A stretch of 64,000 nucleotides of DNA. It comes from Ovis canadensis. Lineage: Eukaryota; Chordata; Mammalia; Artiodactyla; Bovidae. This document shows, piece by piece, positions 1 through 11,300 of the stretch; position 1 is the first letter of the stretch; each line of letters opens with the position of its first letter. The notes beneath the pieces were generated by a model that saw only the letters and a program-made list of their open reading frames with translations, was not told where the DNA came from and did not search any database. The position numbers were made by a program, and so were the translations under genes. The stretch is from NCBI RefSeq assembly GCF_042477335.2, contig NC_091245.1, positions 34,730,501 through 34,794,500 of the forward strand. Reading direction: 5' to 3'.

Positions 1-482
1 TCTGCCAGGCTCAAGTTACTTAAAATCAATATTTGAACAAGGACGAAACCACATGTTTTCCAAACCAAATTAGAGGGGTCTAATACCAGGCCTAGCAATG
101 TGGTTACATCACGTGCATTCCAGCGCCGTCCCCCCAACACACACCTTCTGTGGTGGGGGTGCGCCACCATTTGGTTTGACCCGGTCGTCCAGGCTCCTAC
201 CCCTTCGCAGTGACTGGACTTACTTGTCCTGAGTGTGTGACCTCACCAGACCGGTGACGCCAAGGGGCAGACGGGGCAAGAAACAGGAACTTTCAGAGAC
301 CCAGTTTTATAAAACAGAGGTTGGGTGTGTTCCTTCGTGCATGCCTCAAAGCAGCAATTCAGGAACTGTACCAGGCTTTCCCTGAAAGTCTGGGAGCCCA
401 AGAGTGAGCAAAATCACGAGTCTCTGCCCTCAGGGAACTCACTGCAGTATGGAAGGGAAAGCAGACAACAGGCCATTTCTTT
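1..482. other. Unique sequence with a small CpG cluster
   Basis: No gene or exon is recognised. Positions 112-273 hold about ten CpG dinucleotides in 160 bases, clearly denser than the CpG-poor surroundings. Positions about 405-475 resemble the reverse complement of an L2 3' end (a ctctgccctcagggaactca-like run). The rest is unassigned. Confidence 0.5.
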
Positions 483-483
483 T

Positions 484-642
484 TAAAATTTGATTTACAA
501 TGTTGTGTTAATTTCTACTGTACAGGAAAGAGACTTGGTTACACATGTATACAATCTTTTTTATATTCTTTTCCATTATGGTTTATCACAGGATAGACAA
601 ACAGGTCAATTCTGGAGGACTAGTACCAGGGATGTAGGGAAG
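484..642 (-). mobile_element. L1 3'-end fragment, antisense
   Basis: The run gatttacaatgttgtgttaa is the reverse complement of the 3' terminus common to cetartiodactyl L1 elements. The same end is seen forward at 54840 and 63170 and reversed again at 63740. Only about 160 bases remain and there is no coding content. Confidence 0.7.
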
Positions 643-782
643 TTTAGGATGCTTTGCAGGCACACGGCAGGGACAGGTAACCCAGGAGTTGAATGAGGGC
701 CTATCAGAGAAGACTTCCAATGGCAGATATCCTAACAGGTGCTCTATCTATCTAACCTACTATCCTGGCTTTATATGTGTAA

Positions 783-990
783 GGCCATGTGGCACTAGTG
801 GTAAAGAATCTTCCTGCCAACACAGGAGACATTAGAGATGCGGGTTTGGTCCCTGGGTGAGAAAGATCCCCTGGAGAAGGGCATGGCAAACCCACTCCAG
901 TATTCTTACCTGGAAAACTCCATGGGCAGAGAAGCTATAGTTGGTTGCCAAGAGTCGGGCATGATTTAGTGACTAAAGAACAACAAGTTT
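783..990 (+). mobile_element. Bov-tA SINE
   Basis: A ruminant tRNA-Glu-derived head (gtggtaaagaatcttcctgc) is followed by the BovB-like tail (ccactccagtattcttacct, then agtcgggcatgatttagtgac). It is diverged, so not recent. No clear TSD was found. Confidence 0.85.
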
Positions 991-1985
991 GTGGGTACAC
1001 AGGTGTACCTACAAATTCTCGGAGGGGGTTCAAGCTGGTGTGTGGAACAATTAGACCATGAGAGATTGTGGTGCAGAGCAGGTTATAGTCTCTACTTAAA
1101 AACCCAGGAACAGGGCCTTGGAACTTAGTAGATTCTTCATAAATAACTATTGATGGGTCTGTCTACTCCGTGACTTCCTTGACAAGAAGGGGGTTCCACT
1201 GACAAGTGCATGGGTCTATGGATATGGAGATACTAGGAAGTCAGAAGCTTAGGAGGTACTGGGATGACTGTTACAGTGGTCAGTCTCAGGTAGGATTCTG
1301 CAATAATTGAATCCCAATCAGTATTTCTGCTCAGGGCCCTGGGATTCATGACAGCAACTGCACAGGGGAGCAAGCACAAGAAAGGTCAGGATTGCAGAAC
1401 CAGGGGCCATGGCCAAACCAGGGCACTTCACGTATTTTCTCATCTACACATCCTGCCCTTCATTTGTTCATCCATCCAACCCTCTGCCCATCTTTTTCTA
1501 TATGAAATCTTTCCATAAAACTTAGCATTTGATTGCCCCCTCACTTCCTTCTTTCTCCTGCCACAAATACTTTGTGAGAAGTGATTGTTAGTAAGACAGG
1601 ATAAAGATAAAAAGGTTGTGTCTGCACAAAAATACATTGAAGGTTTACTAAGAAAGTCAAAATGCTGGTTTGGCTTTGAATGCTGCTATTCCACTCAGAA
1701 GAACTGAAAGATCCTAAAGCTTTATAGATTTACTGCTGCCCTTTGGATTGAACCTGAGTTTCTGGGCAGGGGAGGAGGACATATAGGCAGGAAGCAAGCG
1801 AAGAAAAAGAAGGGAATAGAAAATGGAGGAACAAAGTCCCTGGATCCCAAATGTGTATGTCAGTTGGACTCTGGCATGGGAGATGGCAAAGTGAGAAAAT
1901 ACACATTTCAGATCATCTTTACATGTGCTCAGAAGTAAAAAGCATTTTCATTTTGATGATGAGAAATACCCAAAAGCTCTTTCTG
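991..1985. other. No gene seen; mostly unique sequence
   Basis: Nothing coding is recognised. Positions 1105-1157 resemble an L2/MIR 3' end (cttggaacttagtagattct, then aataactattgatgg). The short frames present lack any recognisable domain. Confidence 0.4.
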
Positions 1986-2455
1986 ATATTTTGTTCAAAT
2001 GAGGACCAACCATTCTTAAGTGCTGGGCACACCAACACAGATTAAGATACAGCCCCTGCTCTGGAGTACCTCACATTCTAAGGGAGATGGCAGACATGAA
2101 AGAGAGCAATGTGATGGAGGAGAGTTGTATTGATAAGATGGGCCATCACACCTAGACGTGGACTTTCAAGAAGAATTCCCAAAAGTATTATGGCTGAAAG
2201 CTGAGTTTTGAAAGAAAGGCTGGAGTTATCCAAACAAAGAAGTACCAAGTGTTGTAGGGAGTAGGAGAAAAACCAGGGCATGGAACAGTGGTGGTGGTTT
2301 GTGCGGTTAGAGAAAAGGTATAAGCAAGAAGGAGATAGGTGTTAGGGGCAAGAACTAGGTCATGAAGGGTCTTGTATGCCTGGAGAAGACTTCAAACTTT
2401 ATTCTGACTGCTATTGAGAGCCATTTGAGGAATATTCCACAGAACTAGGATCTTA
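1986..2455 (-). repeat. L2 LINE relic, antisense
   Basis: Antisense L2 runs from its 3' end into the ORF2 end. Positions 1997-2080 match the reverse of the L2 tail (gccctgctctggagtacctcac). Positions 2360-2430 match the reverse of the segment around the final ORF2 codons (catgaagggtcttgtatgcc). It is heavily diverged, as expected for L2. Confidence 0.65.
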
Positions 2456-2879
2456 AGTCACTGAGATGGAACTATTGGAATTTCTTGGATGCCTCCAACC
2501 ATTTACCTCTGGGTCCTAGGCTCTGATGTCCAGCCTGAAACTCACGCAGCCTCTGGCTTCCTCCTGTGCCTTGGGAGCAAGGACTGACACCCCTGGCCCA
2601 GAGGATGGGCTCCTTTCCATGGTGCTGGGCCTCTTGGGTGGAGCCTCGCTAGGCAGGGCCTTCCAGAAATGAGCTGCGTGCACATGATGTCAGAGGGGTG
2701 GCGCATGGGGAACGGAGTGGGGTGTAACCTCTGCTATCACTGTCCCCCTCCTCCCTCCTGAGAAACTGCAAATCCCTCCCCAGGCTGCTGATCAAAGAGT
2801 CCTTGAACTTCAGGAGAAATTCAACCTTTCATAAAACCCAAATTATTTCTGGAAACGATAGGGTTGTGAAAAGACCTCA
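2456..2879. other. No gene seen; moderately GC-rich unique sequence
   Basis: No repeat family or coding pattern is recognised. The block is richer in G and C than its flanks. Confidence 0.4.
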
Positions 2880-3088
2880 AGCTTTGTAGTGAAGTTGATC
2901 TGAGTTTGGATCCTGGCTGTTACAAGCTGGGAGATCTTATGCAAATTAATTACTTTCTCTGAGTCTTAGGTCTTTATCTTTAAGAACATGTATCTATATG
3001 AACATATATCTATATCTATATGGGGATAACAATGTCTCTCTCACAGGGTTATCAGGAGCACCACAGAAGAAAATATTAGTAATTATCT
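2880..3088 (+). repeat. MIR SINE relic with AT-rich insert
   Basis: The MIR core is visible at 2925-2975 (aagctgggagatcttatgca, then ttactttctctgagtctt). The MIR 3' half resumes at 3035 (tctctcacagggttatcagg). A short imperfect tatatc repeat at 2988-3022 separates the two halves. Confidence 0.65.
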
Positions 3089-3100
3089 TTGGCAGTATAT

Positions 3101-3312
3101 GGGGTCCCTGGTGGCTCAGATAGTAAAGAATCTGCCTGCAAAGAGGGAGACCCAGATTCAACCCCTGGGTCAAGAAAAAGCCCTGAAGAAGGAAACGGAA
3201 ATCTACTCTAGTATCTTTCCTGGAGAACTCCATGGACAGAGGAGCCTGGCTGGCTACAGTCTATGGAGTCACAAAGAGTAGGACACAATTGAGCAACTAA
3301 CACTTTTCTTTC
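3101..3312 (+). mobile_element. Bov-tA SINE with target-site duplication
   Basis: The head ccctggtggctcagatagta is followed by a tail ending tgagcaactaacac. Nine-base flanking copies gcagtatat (3092-3100) and gcagcatat (3313-3321) differ at one base, which supports a retrotransposed insertion. Confidence 0.88.
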
Positions 3313-3429
3313 GCAGCATATATTAGTTCTGCAAAAATTTTCTCCTTGTGGAGTTTCACTCGTTTATTGGTCATCCACAGCTCACTCAGTTCAGTTGTTC
3401 TGCCCTAGAAAGAGATTTGGTAAAGCATT

Positions 3430-3545
3430 AGTTGACAATATATTAACATATATATATGTGGAATCTAGAAAAATGGTAAAGGTTAACCTATTTGCAGGGC
3501 AGGAACAGGGGACACATTAATTGAAAACATGGATGCCACTGACCA
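3430..3545 (+). mobile_element. L1 3'-UTR fragment
   Basis: The run atatatatgtggaatctaga matches the L1 3'-UTR segment also present at 54530 and 62866. It is truncated on both sides. Confidence 0.55.
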
Positions 3546-4189
3546 AACTGAAAATTTTGGTTCATCTTGAACTTGTTAGTACACTGTAATATGTCAGGAA
3601 TCACAAATTTATGAACTTCGAATGTGAAGTGCTTAGGACTCCAAGTATAAGTCCTGAGCTCTTATCTCTGTCTATCCCCTTGGCCAAGTCCCTTCTCTGG
3701 AAGATGAAGTCCCTTCTGGTCCTGTCCAGGTTTGATGGTCTCTAAAACAAGCTAATCAAGGATGATGAGACTCCAGTAGGTCATGCTTATGGGGGGAACA
3801 GGAGATGAAGCACCAAAGGGTGTCCCTTTTTCTTGTCTGTATAAGTTCTGTGCATTTCCATGCAGCCCTGCAGCTAAGGAAGAAGAAATTCCTCCATGGG
3901 AAAAGAGTTAAGAAGGTCATGCTCCAAGGATGAATCATAAAATATTCCAAGAATGTCAGAGAGAAATATGACCTACCCCAGGGGGCCCCCGGGGGAGTGG
4001 GAGAGGTGAGCGGCTAAAACTGCCACAGGCTGAGCCAGGTGCTTTCTCCAGTCTGATCCCAGAGAGTAACATGAGCCCATGTCAGGGTGGGACGTTTCTC
4101 CCCGTCTCCATCCCTGTCTTCTGGATACAGGAGTCCTTTCCAGGGCAAACCCACTGATGATGTATCCAACTTCTGATTAGTGGATAAAA
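3546..4189. other. No gene seen
   Basis: Unique sequence with a possible MIR tail near 3690-3750 (aagtcccttctctggaagatg). Antisense frames in this area have no recognisable domain. Confidence 0.4.
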
Positions 4190-4415
4190 GAACTACCTTT
4201 GGAATCAAACATCTGGATTCAACACCCAATTGTGCCACTGACAGTGATTTTGGCCAAGTGAATTCATCTTTCTGAGCTTCAATTTCTTCACCTGTCCCCA
4301 AAGGATACACACATCTATTCCCTAAAAATTTTTTAAAGGACTGAATGAAATAATATAATAAGGCCTTAGGTCCAGCATCCTAGGAGGGACTCTATCAATA
4401 ACAGTTAATATTTTC
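4190..4415 (+). repeat. MIR SINE relic
   Basis: The MIR order is visible: a gaatcaaacatctggattca segment, a tgtgccactgacagtgattt segment, ttcatctttctgagcttcaa, and a 3' end near 4390-4410 (gggactctatcaataa). Confidence 0.6.
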
Positions 4416-4729
4416 GGTAAAGGCAGCTGGGTGGAGTGGCCACTTGCCACACGCACAGTTCAGGCCCTCTCTGAATCACCTGGGTCCCCTCAGATGAATA
4501 CAAATTATGAGGCTGATTTGGTTTCCATTCACAGTTTCAGAGGTCTCGAAAGCGTGGGGAGGGAAAGCAAAGACTTATCCAGCAACATAAAGGGAGAAAC
4601 AGAGCTTCCAAGAGGCCGAGCAGCCAGAGGAGCAGGCCTGGCCATCTGCCTGAATGTGGACTTGCAGCTGGGCCAACACCGAGAGGGTGGGGTCTGAGGG
4701 ATGTGGTAAGCTCCATGGGATTCACTCAG
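4416..4729. other. No gene seen
   Basis: Unique sequence. Overlapping frames on both strands (forward about 88 codons, reverse about 67 and 62 codons) show no conserved domain, signal or splice context. I do not call a gene. Confidence 0.4.
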
Positions 4730-4870
4730 CAATCATTCAGCAACTCTCTGCTGGGCATCCCCTATGTGTCAGCCCCTGGTTCTGGAAACTAGAGACACGG
4801 AAGAGAATAAGTCATTGCCTTTGTCTTCCTGGAGTTAAAATGCTAATCGAGGAACAGAAGTGAAACAAAA
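4730..4870 (-). repeat. L2 3'-end relic, antisense
   Basis: The order cattcagcaactctctgctg, tatgtgtcagcccctggttc, cattgcctttgtcttcctgg reproduces the reverse complement of the L2 3' end. Confidence 0.6.
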
Positions 4871-5034
4871 ATAACTGGTATCTTTCAGGTAATATGTATT
4901 TCCCTGATTCAGACAAATCAACCTCAGCTTTCTAAAGGGAGGCAGAAGGCCTGGCAGGCACCCACGGGTTGGCCACAGCCTCTGTCCTCAGGTAGGCAGT
5001 GTCCACAGATGTCAGCGGGAGTGATTTTCTGAGA

Positions 5035-5225
5035 TTAAAAAACAGGCTCTGAAGTCAGACAGCCAAAGATGACACCTCATCCCACTAATTTAAAAATCTG
5101 GGCCTTGGGTACATTACTTAACCTCTGGGAGATCTATTCTCCAGCTCTGTAAAGGAAATTAAAACACAATTTACCTCCAGGATTGCTGTGAGTTTTAAAT
5201 GAGATAACAGATACAAGGGCTTAGC
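5035..5225 (+). repeat. MIR SINE relic
   Basis: Well-preserved MIR: caggctctgaagtcagacag, then ttacttaacctct at 5114-5126, then gttttaaatgagataacag and the cttagcaaagc 3' region. Confidence 0.8.
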
Positions 5226-5554
5226 AAAGCAACAATAAATTAATTGTTTTTATCCTAATAATTAGCATGGCCAGAATGTATCAATATGAGTTCTTTGAAC
5301 TGGGTTCTTATAAAAAAAGTGATGGGCCCCATGAATAGGGCAGGAACCAGTCCTGGATCCAGCAATGAGTGGGTAAGAACAGAGGGTACTCAGAGTGAAA
5401 GCAAAGGGGAAGGAAAGTGGGATTCCAGGGGTCAATACCTAGTATGAAACCTGGGCACATTTGGCAGAAGAGCAAAGAATTCGCAGACAACCTGAGATAC
5501 AAAGAGAAAGTCGGGATTCAAGCCAAAGAAAGAGCAGCTAATGATATCTCATCT
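5226..5554. other. No gene seen
   Basis: Unassigned sequence. A reverse frame of about 64 codons has no recognisable feature. Confidence 0.4.
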
Positions 5555-5790
5555 TGACTGAATGCTTCCATGTACCAAGCCCTGTAAGTCTGATATACCT
5601 ATTGCCATTTAATAATTCAGCAGTTCTCTGTGGTAGGTTTTACTATCCTTCATTTTACAAATGAAGAAACTAAGACTCAAAGAGATTATAACTTAGCAAA
5701 AGTCAACCAGCCAGCAAACGTTCTTGAACCCAGATTTGAACCTAGAGGTATCTAATGCCAAAGCCCAGGTTCTCATACATAAGGCCATTC
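5555..5790 (-). repeat. MIR SINE relic, antisense
   Basis: The reverse-complement MIR core cattttacaaatgaagaaac at 5651-5670 is followed by taagactcaaagagattata and an aacccagatttgaacc-like 5' portion. Confidence 0.75.
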
Positions 5791-5828
5791 TGTTTTTCCC
5801 AAATCCAAATGACCTCCTTTAATCAGGA

Positions 5829-5972
5829 GTTATTGAGGACTTCAGCACAGGTCAGTCCACGGCAAGTAGCCAGCACATATGTATGGTTCATTCAAGTGAC
5901 AAATATTTATTAAGCATCCACCTTGTGCTGGCCACTTGCCATGGACTGAACTGTGCTGAAGTCCTCAATAAC
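5829..5972. repeat. 50-bp imperfect inverted repeat (long hairpin)
   Basis: Arms 5829-5878 and 5923-5972 are reverse complements at about 46 of 50 positions, separated by 44 bases. The loop and the start of the right arm resemble an antisense L2/MIR 3' end (aaatatttattaagcatcca). An inverted duplication of an old repeat edge by template switching is therefore likely. Read as RNA it would fold into a long stem. I see no proof of expression. Confidence 0.85.
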
Positions 5973-6324
5973 CCTTAGTAATGTATAAAGAAGGATGTAC
6001 AATTGAAGGAGCCCTGCTTGGAAATCAGACAGACCTTTGTGACTAGCAGGGTGACACTGAGAAGTTTTTGACAGCCCAATTGCTCAAAACCTACCTCAAA
6101 GCCACCAAGCTCATGTTCTGGCACAATAAGTTGCACTGAAAATGGTGGTGCAGAATGAAGCTTGAGTCAGAAGACCTGGTTGCAAGTCTTGGACACATCA
6201 TCTAGTCTACCAGAACCTCAATGTCCTCCACTGCAAAATCAGATTTTAGGACTAGAAGCCTAAAAAGACCCCACTTGGATGCCAGAAGTATCTTAGGCTT
6301 TGAATCAAAATCTTTGAGCTCAAC
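5973..6324. other. No gene; possible MIR remnants
   Basis: Positions about 6010-6070 and 6150-6270 have MIR-like spacing (gagtcagaagacctggttgc, then agaacctcaatgtcctccac). They are too diverged for a firm call. Confidence 0.4.
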
Positions 6325-6797
6325 GGAGATTGGCCAAAATGGCAGAATAGAAAAACCCTGGGCTCACCTCTTCTTATGAACACACCAAAATCATAACCAT
6401 TTGTGGAACTATTTCATGAAAAATACTGGAACTTCCCATAAAAGATCTACAACTAAAGACATAAAGAAAGAACCACAGAGAAATGGGTAGGACAGGTGGA
6501 CTCATGATACAGTCAAGTCCCAGACTCCAAGATGGGCAAGTCACAAACTGCAGAAATATTGTATTGCAGAGATTCTCCTACAGGAGGGAGAGCTATGAGC
6601 CCCACATCAGGCTCCAGGGGTCCTGTACTGGGAAGATGAGTCCCTAGAGGATCTGGCTTTGAGGGCCTGTGGGTCTTAGTTTCAGAAGACCCACAAGACT
6701 GGGAGAAATAGAGACCTCACTCTTAAAAGACACATACAAAATCTCACAGACTCTGGGACCCAGGGCCAAAGCAGTAATTTGATAGGAACATGGGCCA
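6325..6797 (+). mobile_element. Old cetartiodactyl L1, 5' UTR part 1
   Basis: The run ccaaaatggcagaatagaaa is the typical first line of this L1 lineage, followed by cacctcttcttatgaacaca. It continues after a BovB insertion at 6798. Together with 7291-14493 it forms one nearly full-length but decayed L1. Confidence 0.75.
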
Positions 6798-7290
6798 AAT
6801 AGCAGAGACATTACTTTGCCAACAAAGGTCTGTCTAGTCAAAGCTATGGTTTTTCCAGTGGTCATGTATGGATGCGAGAGTTGGACTATAAAGAAAGCTG
6901 AGTGCCAAAGAATGGATGCTTTTGAACTGTAGTATTGGAGAAGACTCTTGAGAGTCCCTTGGACTGCAAGGAGATCCAACCAGTCCATCCTAAAGGAGAT
7001 CAGTCCTGAGTGTTCATTGGAAGGACTGATGTTGAAGCTGAAACTCCAATCCTTTGGCCACCTGATGCGAAGAACTGACTCATTTGAAAAGACCCTGATG
7101 CTGAGAAAGATTGAAGGCAGGAGGAGAAGAGGATGACAGAATATAAGATGGTTGGATGGCATCACCAGCTCAATGGACATGAGTTGAAGTAGGCTCTGGG
7201 AGTTGGTGATGGACAGGGAAGCCTGGTGTGCTGCAGTCCATGGGTTGCAGAGAGTCTGACACGACTGAGCAACTGAACTGAACTGAGCTG
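6798..7290 (+). mobile_element. BovB LINE 3' fragment inserted in L1 5' UTR
   Basis: 5'-truncated RTE-class BovB. It encodes only the C-terminal tail of the reverse transcriptase protein, with stop codons, and ends in the (aactg)n tail at 7270-7287. The 8-bp duplication atgggcca at 6790-6797 and 7291-7298 marks the insertion. The long antisense frame at 6644-7180 is a shadow of this element. Confidence 0.92.
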
Positions 7291-8410
7291 ATGGGCCAGA
7301 CCTTCCTGCTGGTCTTGGTCTTCTGTAGAGGCAGGGGTCAGCTATGGCTCACCCTGGGGACACAGACACCAGTACCAGCCATTCCTCAGAGCTCTTTCTG
7401 TCACGTGGATGATGGGGCTGGCAGGCACCATTGTAGACTCCTCCCTTAGATCATTATGTGCCAAGGCTTTGCTCTACCCAATATCCTGTAAGTGCCAGTG
7501 CTACAATGCCTCAGGCCAAGCAACTAACCGGGCAGGAACATAGTCCCACCCATCAGCAGACACACTGCCTCAAGACTTCCTGAGCCCACATTCCTCTCTG
7601 GACATGGCCCTGCTCACCAGAGGGTCAGGTCCGAGGTCTACCACCACTGGGCAGCCACCAGCTCCAGGATCCCCTGAGCCCTGGCCCTGCTCTACAGAAA
7701 GGCTGCTTGAGCCTCTGGACCAGCCTCACCCACCAGACAGCAGACACCAAATGCAAGAAAAACACAGTTTAGCAGCTTGCAGTCCCTGGGTAGCAGCAGC
7801 AGGGTAGACCCTGCCTGGGAACTAGCTGGGCCACAGCACTGTACACTAGCAAGTCAACACAAACTCTGGGACACCCCAAGCTTCATACCCAACTGTGTCA
7901 AGAGACAGTCCCCCTGCCCCCACCAGATCTGATACCAGGGATCCCAGGGCCTCACAATCAAATCTAAGGCCTGGCTCTGCCTGCCAGCAGGTCCATCTGG
8001 CACTAACCCTAGGATCTAGATTAAACCACCAGTGGGTGGACAATAGCTCAGGAGTCTTCTGGACCCTGACTTCACTCACCAGTGAGCCAGCACTAGACTC
8101 AGGGCCTCCTGGGGTACCGTAGTCAGCCACCTCGTGACCTGGACATGTCAACCAGCAGCTGGCAACGTCTGCACAAGGCAAGGCCTGGTAACGAGGCACT
8201 CAAGACTACCAGACCACCTGCACAGTCAGCCCAACACATGGAAAGGACCCACGAAAGCCTAATGCGGAAATTCCTAGGGCACATAGCTTGGGTGATAGAA
8301 GGGAGTACACTGCTTGGATGTGTAGGATGTCTCCTATAGAATGTCAACTCTCCAACTTTGGGAAATGTAATGAATTGACCAGGTACATAAAAATACACAG
8401 CAACTTAGGC
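7291..8410 (+). mobile_element. Old L1, 5' UTR part 2
   Basis: GC-rich continuation of the L1 5' UTR after the BovB. It has the C-rich, CAG-rich texture of cetartiodactyl L1 leaders and runs directly into recognisable ORF1 sequence at 8411. Several 60-117 codon frames here have no domain. Confidence 0.65.
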
Positions 8411-8620
8411 AAAATGAGGTGACAGAAGAACATGTTCCAGATGAAGGAATAAGACAAAACCCCAGAGAAGAAGTAAGTGAACTGGACATAAGCAACTGGT
8501 GAACTGGTGATCATAAAGATGGCCAAAAACTCAGGAAAAAAAAAATAGATGAATAGAGTGAAAAGTCAGAAGGTTTAAACAAATAATTAGAAAATATATA
8601 TTAAAAAAACAAACAGAGAT
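8411..8620 (+). pseudogene. L1 ORF1 pseudogene, 5' part
   Basis: The ggcaaaatgaggtgacagaa start and the following gttccagatgaaggaataag are characteristic of the ORF1 start in this L1 lineage. ORF1 encodes the L1 RNA-binding coiled-coil protein. The copy is interrupted at 8620 by BovB and resumes at 10371. Confidence 0.75.
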
Positions 8621-10370
8621 CAATGCAAAGAAATAGAGGAAAACAACAGAATGGGAAAGACTAGAGATCTCTTCAAGAAAATCAGAGATACCAAGGGAAC
8701 ATTGCATGCAAAGATAGACAGGACAGAAATGGTAGGGACCTAAAAGAAGCAGAAGATATTAAGAAGAGGTAGCAAGAAGACACAGAAAAACTGTACAAAA
8801 AAGATCTTCATGACCCAGATAATCATGATGATGTGATCACACACCTAGAGCCAGACATCCTGGAATGTGAAGTCAAGTGGGCCTTAGGAAGCATCACTAT
8901 GAACAAAGCTAGCGGAGGTGATGGAATTCCAGTTGAGCTATTTCAAATCCTGGAAGATGATGCTGTGAAAGTGCTGCACTCAATATGCCAGCAAATTTGG
9001 AAAACTCAGCAGTTGCCACGGGACTGGAAAAGGTCAGTTTTCATTCCAATTCCAAAGAAAGGCAATGCCAAAGAATGCTCAAACTACTGCACAATTGCAC
9101 TCATCTCACACGCTACTAAACTAATGCTCAAAATTCTCCAAGCCAGGCTTCAGCAATACATGAACCGTGAATTTCCAGATGTTCAAGCTGGTTTTAGAAA
9201 AGGCAGAGGAACCAGAGATCAAATTGCCAACGTCCATTGGATCATGGAAAAAGCAAGAGAGTTTCAGAAAAACATCTATTCTGCTTTATTGACTATGCCA
9301 AAGCCTTTGACTATGTGGATCACAATAAACTGTGGAAAATTTTAAAAGAGATGGGAATACCAGACCACCTGACCTGCCTCTTGAGAATCCTATATGCAGG
9401 TCAGGAAGCAACAGTTAGAACTGGACATGGAACAACAGACTGGTTCCAAATAGGAAAAGGAGTACGTCAAGGCTGTATATTGTCACCCTGCTTATTCAAC
9501 TTCTATGCAGAGTACATCATGGGAAACGCTGGGCTGGAAGAAGCACAAACTGGAATTAAGATTGCCAGGAGAAATATCAGTAACCTCATATATGCAGATG
9601 ACACCACCCTTATGGCAGAACGTGAAAAAGAACTAAAAAGCCTCTTGATGAAAGTGAAAGAGGAGAGTGAAAAAGTTGGCTTAAAGCTCAACATTCAGAA
9701 AACTAAGATCATGGCATCTGGTCCCATCACTTCATGGCAAATAGATGGGGAAACAGTGGAAACAGTGTCAGACTTTATTTTCCTGGGCTCCAAAATCACT
9801 ACAGATGGTGACTGCAGCCATGAAATTAAAAGACACTTACTCCTTGGAAGAAAAGCTATGACCAACCTAGACAGCATATTAAAAAGCAGACACATTACTT
9901 TGTCAATAAAGTCTGTCTAGTCAAGACTATGGTTTTGTGGTCATGTATGGATGTGAGAGTTGGACTGTGAAGAAAGCTGAGTGCCAAAGAATGGATGTTT
10001 TTGAACTGTGGTATTGGAGAAGACTCTTGAGAGTCCCTTGGACTGCAAGGAGATCCAGCCAGTCCATCCTAAAGGAGATCAGTCCTGGGTGTTCATTGGA
10101 AGGGCTGATGTTAAATCTGAAACTCCAATACTTTGGCCACCTGATGTGAAGAGCTGACTCATTTGAAAAGACCCTGATGCTGGGAAAGATTGAGGGCAGG
10201 AGGAAAAGGGGCCGATAGAGGATGAGATGGTTGGACGGCAACACCAACTCAACTGACATGGGTTTGGGTGGACTCCAGGAGTTGGTGATGGACAGGGAGG
10301 CCTGGCGTGCTGTAGTTCATGGCGTCACAGAGAGTCGGACATGACTGAGCGACTGTACTGAACTGAACTG
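8621..10370 (+). mobile_element. BovB LINE (RTE class), 1750 bp, inserted in L1 ORF1
   Basis: 5'-truncated BovB carrying the end of the endonuclease-reverse transcriptase linker, the reverse transcriptase domain and the 3' tail. A perfect 10-bp duplication aaacagagat at 8611-8620 and 10371-10380 flanks it, and the flanking L1 ORF1 sequence joins cleanly across it. The tail is gactgtactgaactgaactg. BovB lineages are known for horizontal transfer among vertebrates and supply the enzyme used by Bov-tA/Bov-A SINEs. Confidence 0.96.
8833..9920 (+). pseudogene. BovB reverse transcriptase, frameshifted
   Basis: RT of a non-LTR retrotransposon. The first frame (8833-9345) carries the N-terminal RT blocks (SGGDGIPVELF, VFIPIPKKGN, AGFRKGRGTRDQ). 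The second frame (9237-9920) continues with FIDYAKAFDYVDHNKLW, GVRQGCILSPCLFN and the catalytic YADD at 9591-9602. One missing T near 9280 splits the frames, and a further indel near 9912 ends the second. It is not functional as it stands. Confidence 0.93.
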
Positions 10371-10770
10371 AAACAGAGATGATGAATACAATAACTTAAA
10401 GGAAAAATATACTAGAAGAAATCAACAGTAGACTAAATGATATAGAGGAATGGATCAGTGAGCTGGAAGACAGAGTAGTGGAAATCACTCTTGCTCTATA
10501 GAAAAAAAAGAAAATAAGAATGAAATGAAATGAAAACTCCTGTAAGGCTATCAGCTGACTTTTCAGCAGAAATTCCAGGATGGAAGAGAGTGGCACAATA
10601 TATTTATAGTGAATAAAGGGAAAAACCTACTACCAAGACTACTCTACACAGCAAGACTCTTATTCAGATTTGATGGAGAGAGAGACCAAAGGCTTTACAG
10701 ACAAGCAAAAGCTAAAAGAGTTCTGCACCACCAAACCAACTTTACAAGAAATATTAAAGGAACCTTTTTA
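10371..10770 (+). pseudogene. L1 ORF1 pseudogene, 3' part with internal deletion
   Basis: Resumes at the duplicated aaacagagat with the coiled-coil segment (gagctggaagacagagtagt). Near 10540 it jumps to the ORF1 C-terminal segment (atcagctgacttttcagcag, then gacaagcaaaagctaaaaga). The middle of ORF1, including most of the RNA-binding domain, is missing. Confidence 0.75.
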
Positions 10771-11300
10771 AGTGGAAAAAAAAAAAGCCACAACTAGAAA
10801 TGTGAAAATTACAATATGAACTTTGTAATTCATCAGTAAAGGCAATGATAACAGTAATGATAGGAAATTGTCTACACACAAAGCAAGTATAGGAAGGTTA
10901 AAAGACAAAAGCAGTAAAAAGAATCTATATTCACAATTATCAGTTAAGGAATATACAAAACAATTACATGTAAAATACAATATCAAAAGAAGTAATCATG
11001 AGGGGAAGAGAGTACAAATGCAATGTTTTAAAAATGCACTTGAAATTAAGAGATAAGCAACTGAAAACAATCACATATAGATATAGATTGCTATATAAAA
11101 ACCTCATACTAACCACAAAGCAAAAATCTATAATAGATATTCACACAGAAAAGAAAAATGAATCCAGATACAACACTAAAGATAGTCATTAAATCACAAA
11201 AGAGAACAAAATAAGCGGGGTTGGGGCAGGGGTGTGGGGTGTGAAACATTCTACAAAAACAACTTCAAAAAACAAAATGGCAATAAGCACATATATATAT
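10771..11300 (+). mobile_element. L1 inter-ORF region
   Basis: A-rich, non-coding spacer typical of this older artiodactyl L1 group (aaggttaaaagacaaaagca at 10896, then actaaagatagtcattaaatc). It links ORF1 to the ORF2 start near 11300. Confidence 0.65.

Noticed and set aside
6644..7180. 178-codon reverse-strand open frame
   Set aside because: It is the antisense of BovB and the adjoining L1. Near-identical antisense frames appear opposite every other BovB copy (for example 9927-10259, 32455-32733, 58664-58951).
7846..8199. 117-codon reverse frame in the GC-rich part of the L1 nest
   Set aside because: Lies in L1 5' UTR, which is GC-rich and often stop-poor. No domain.
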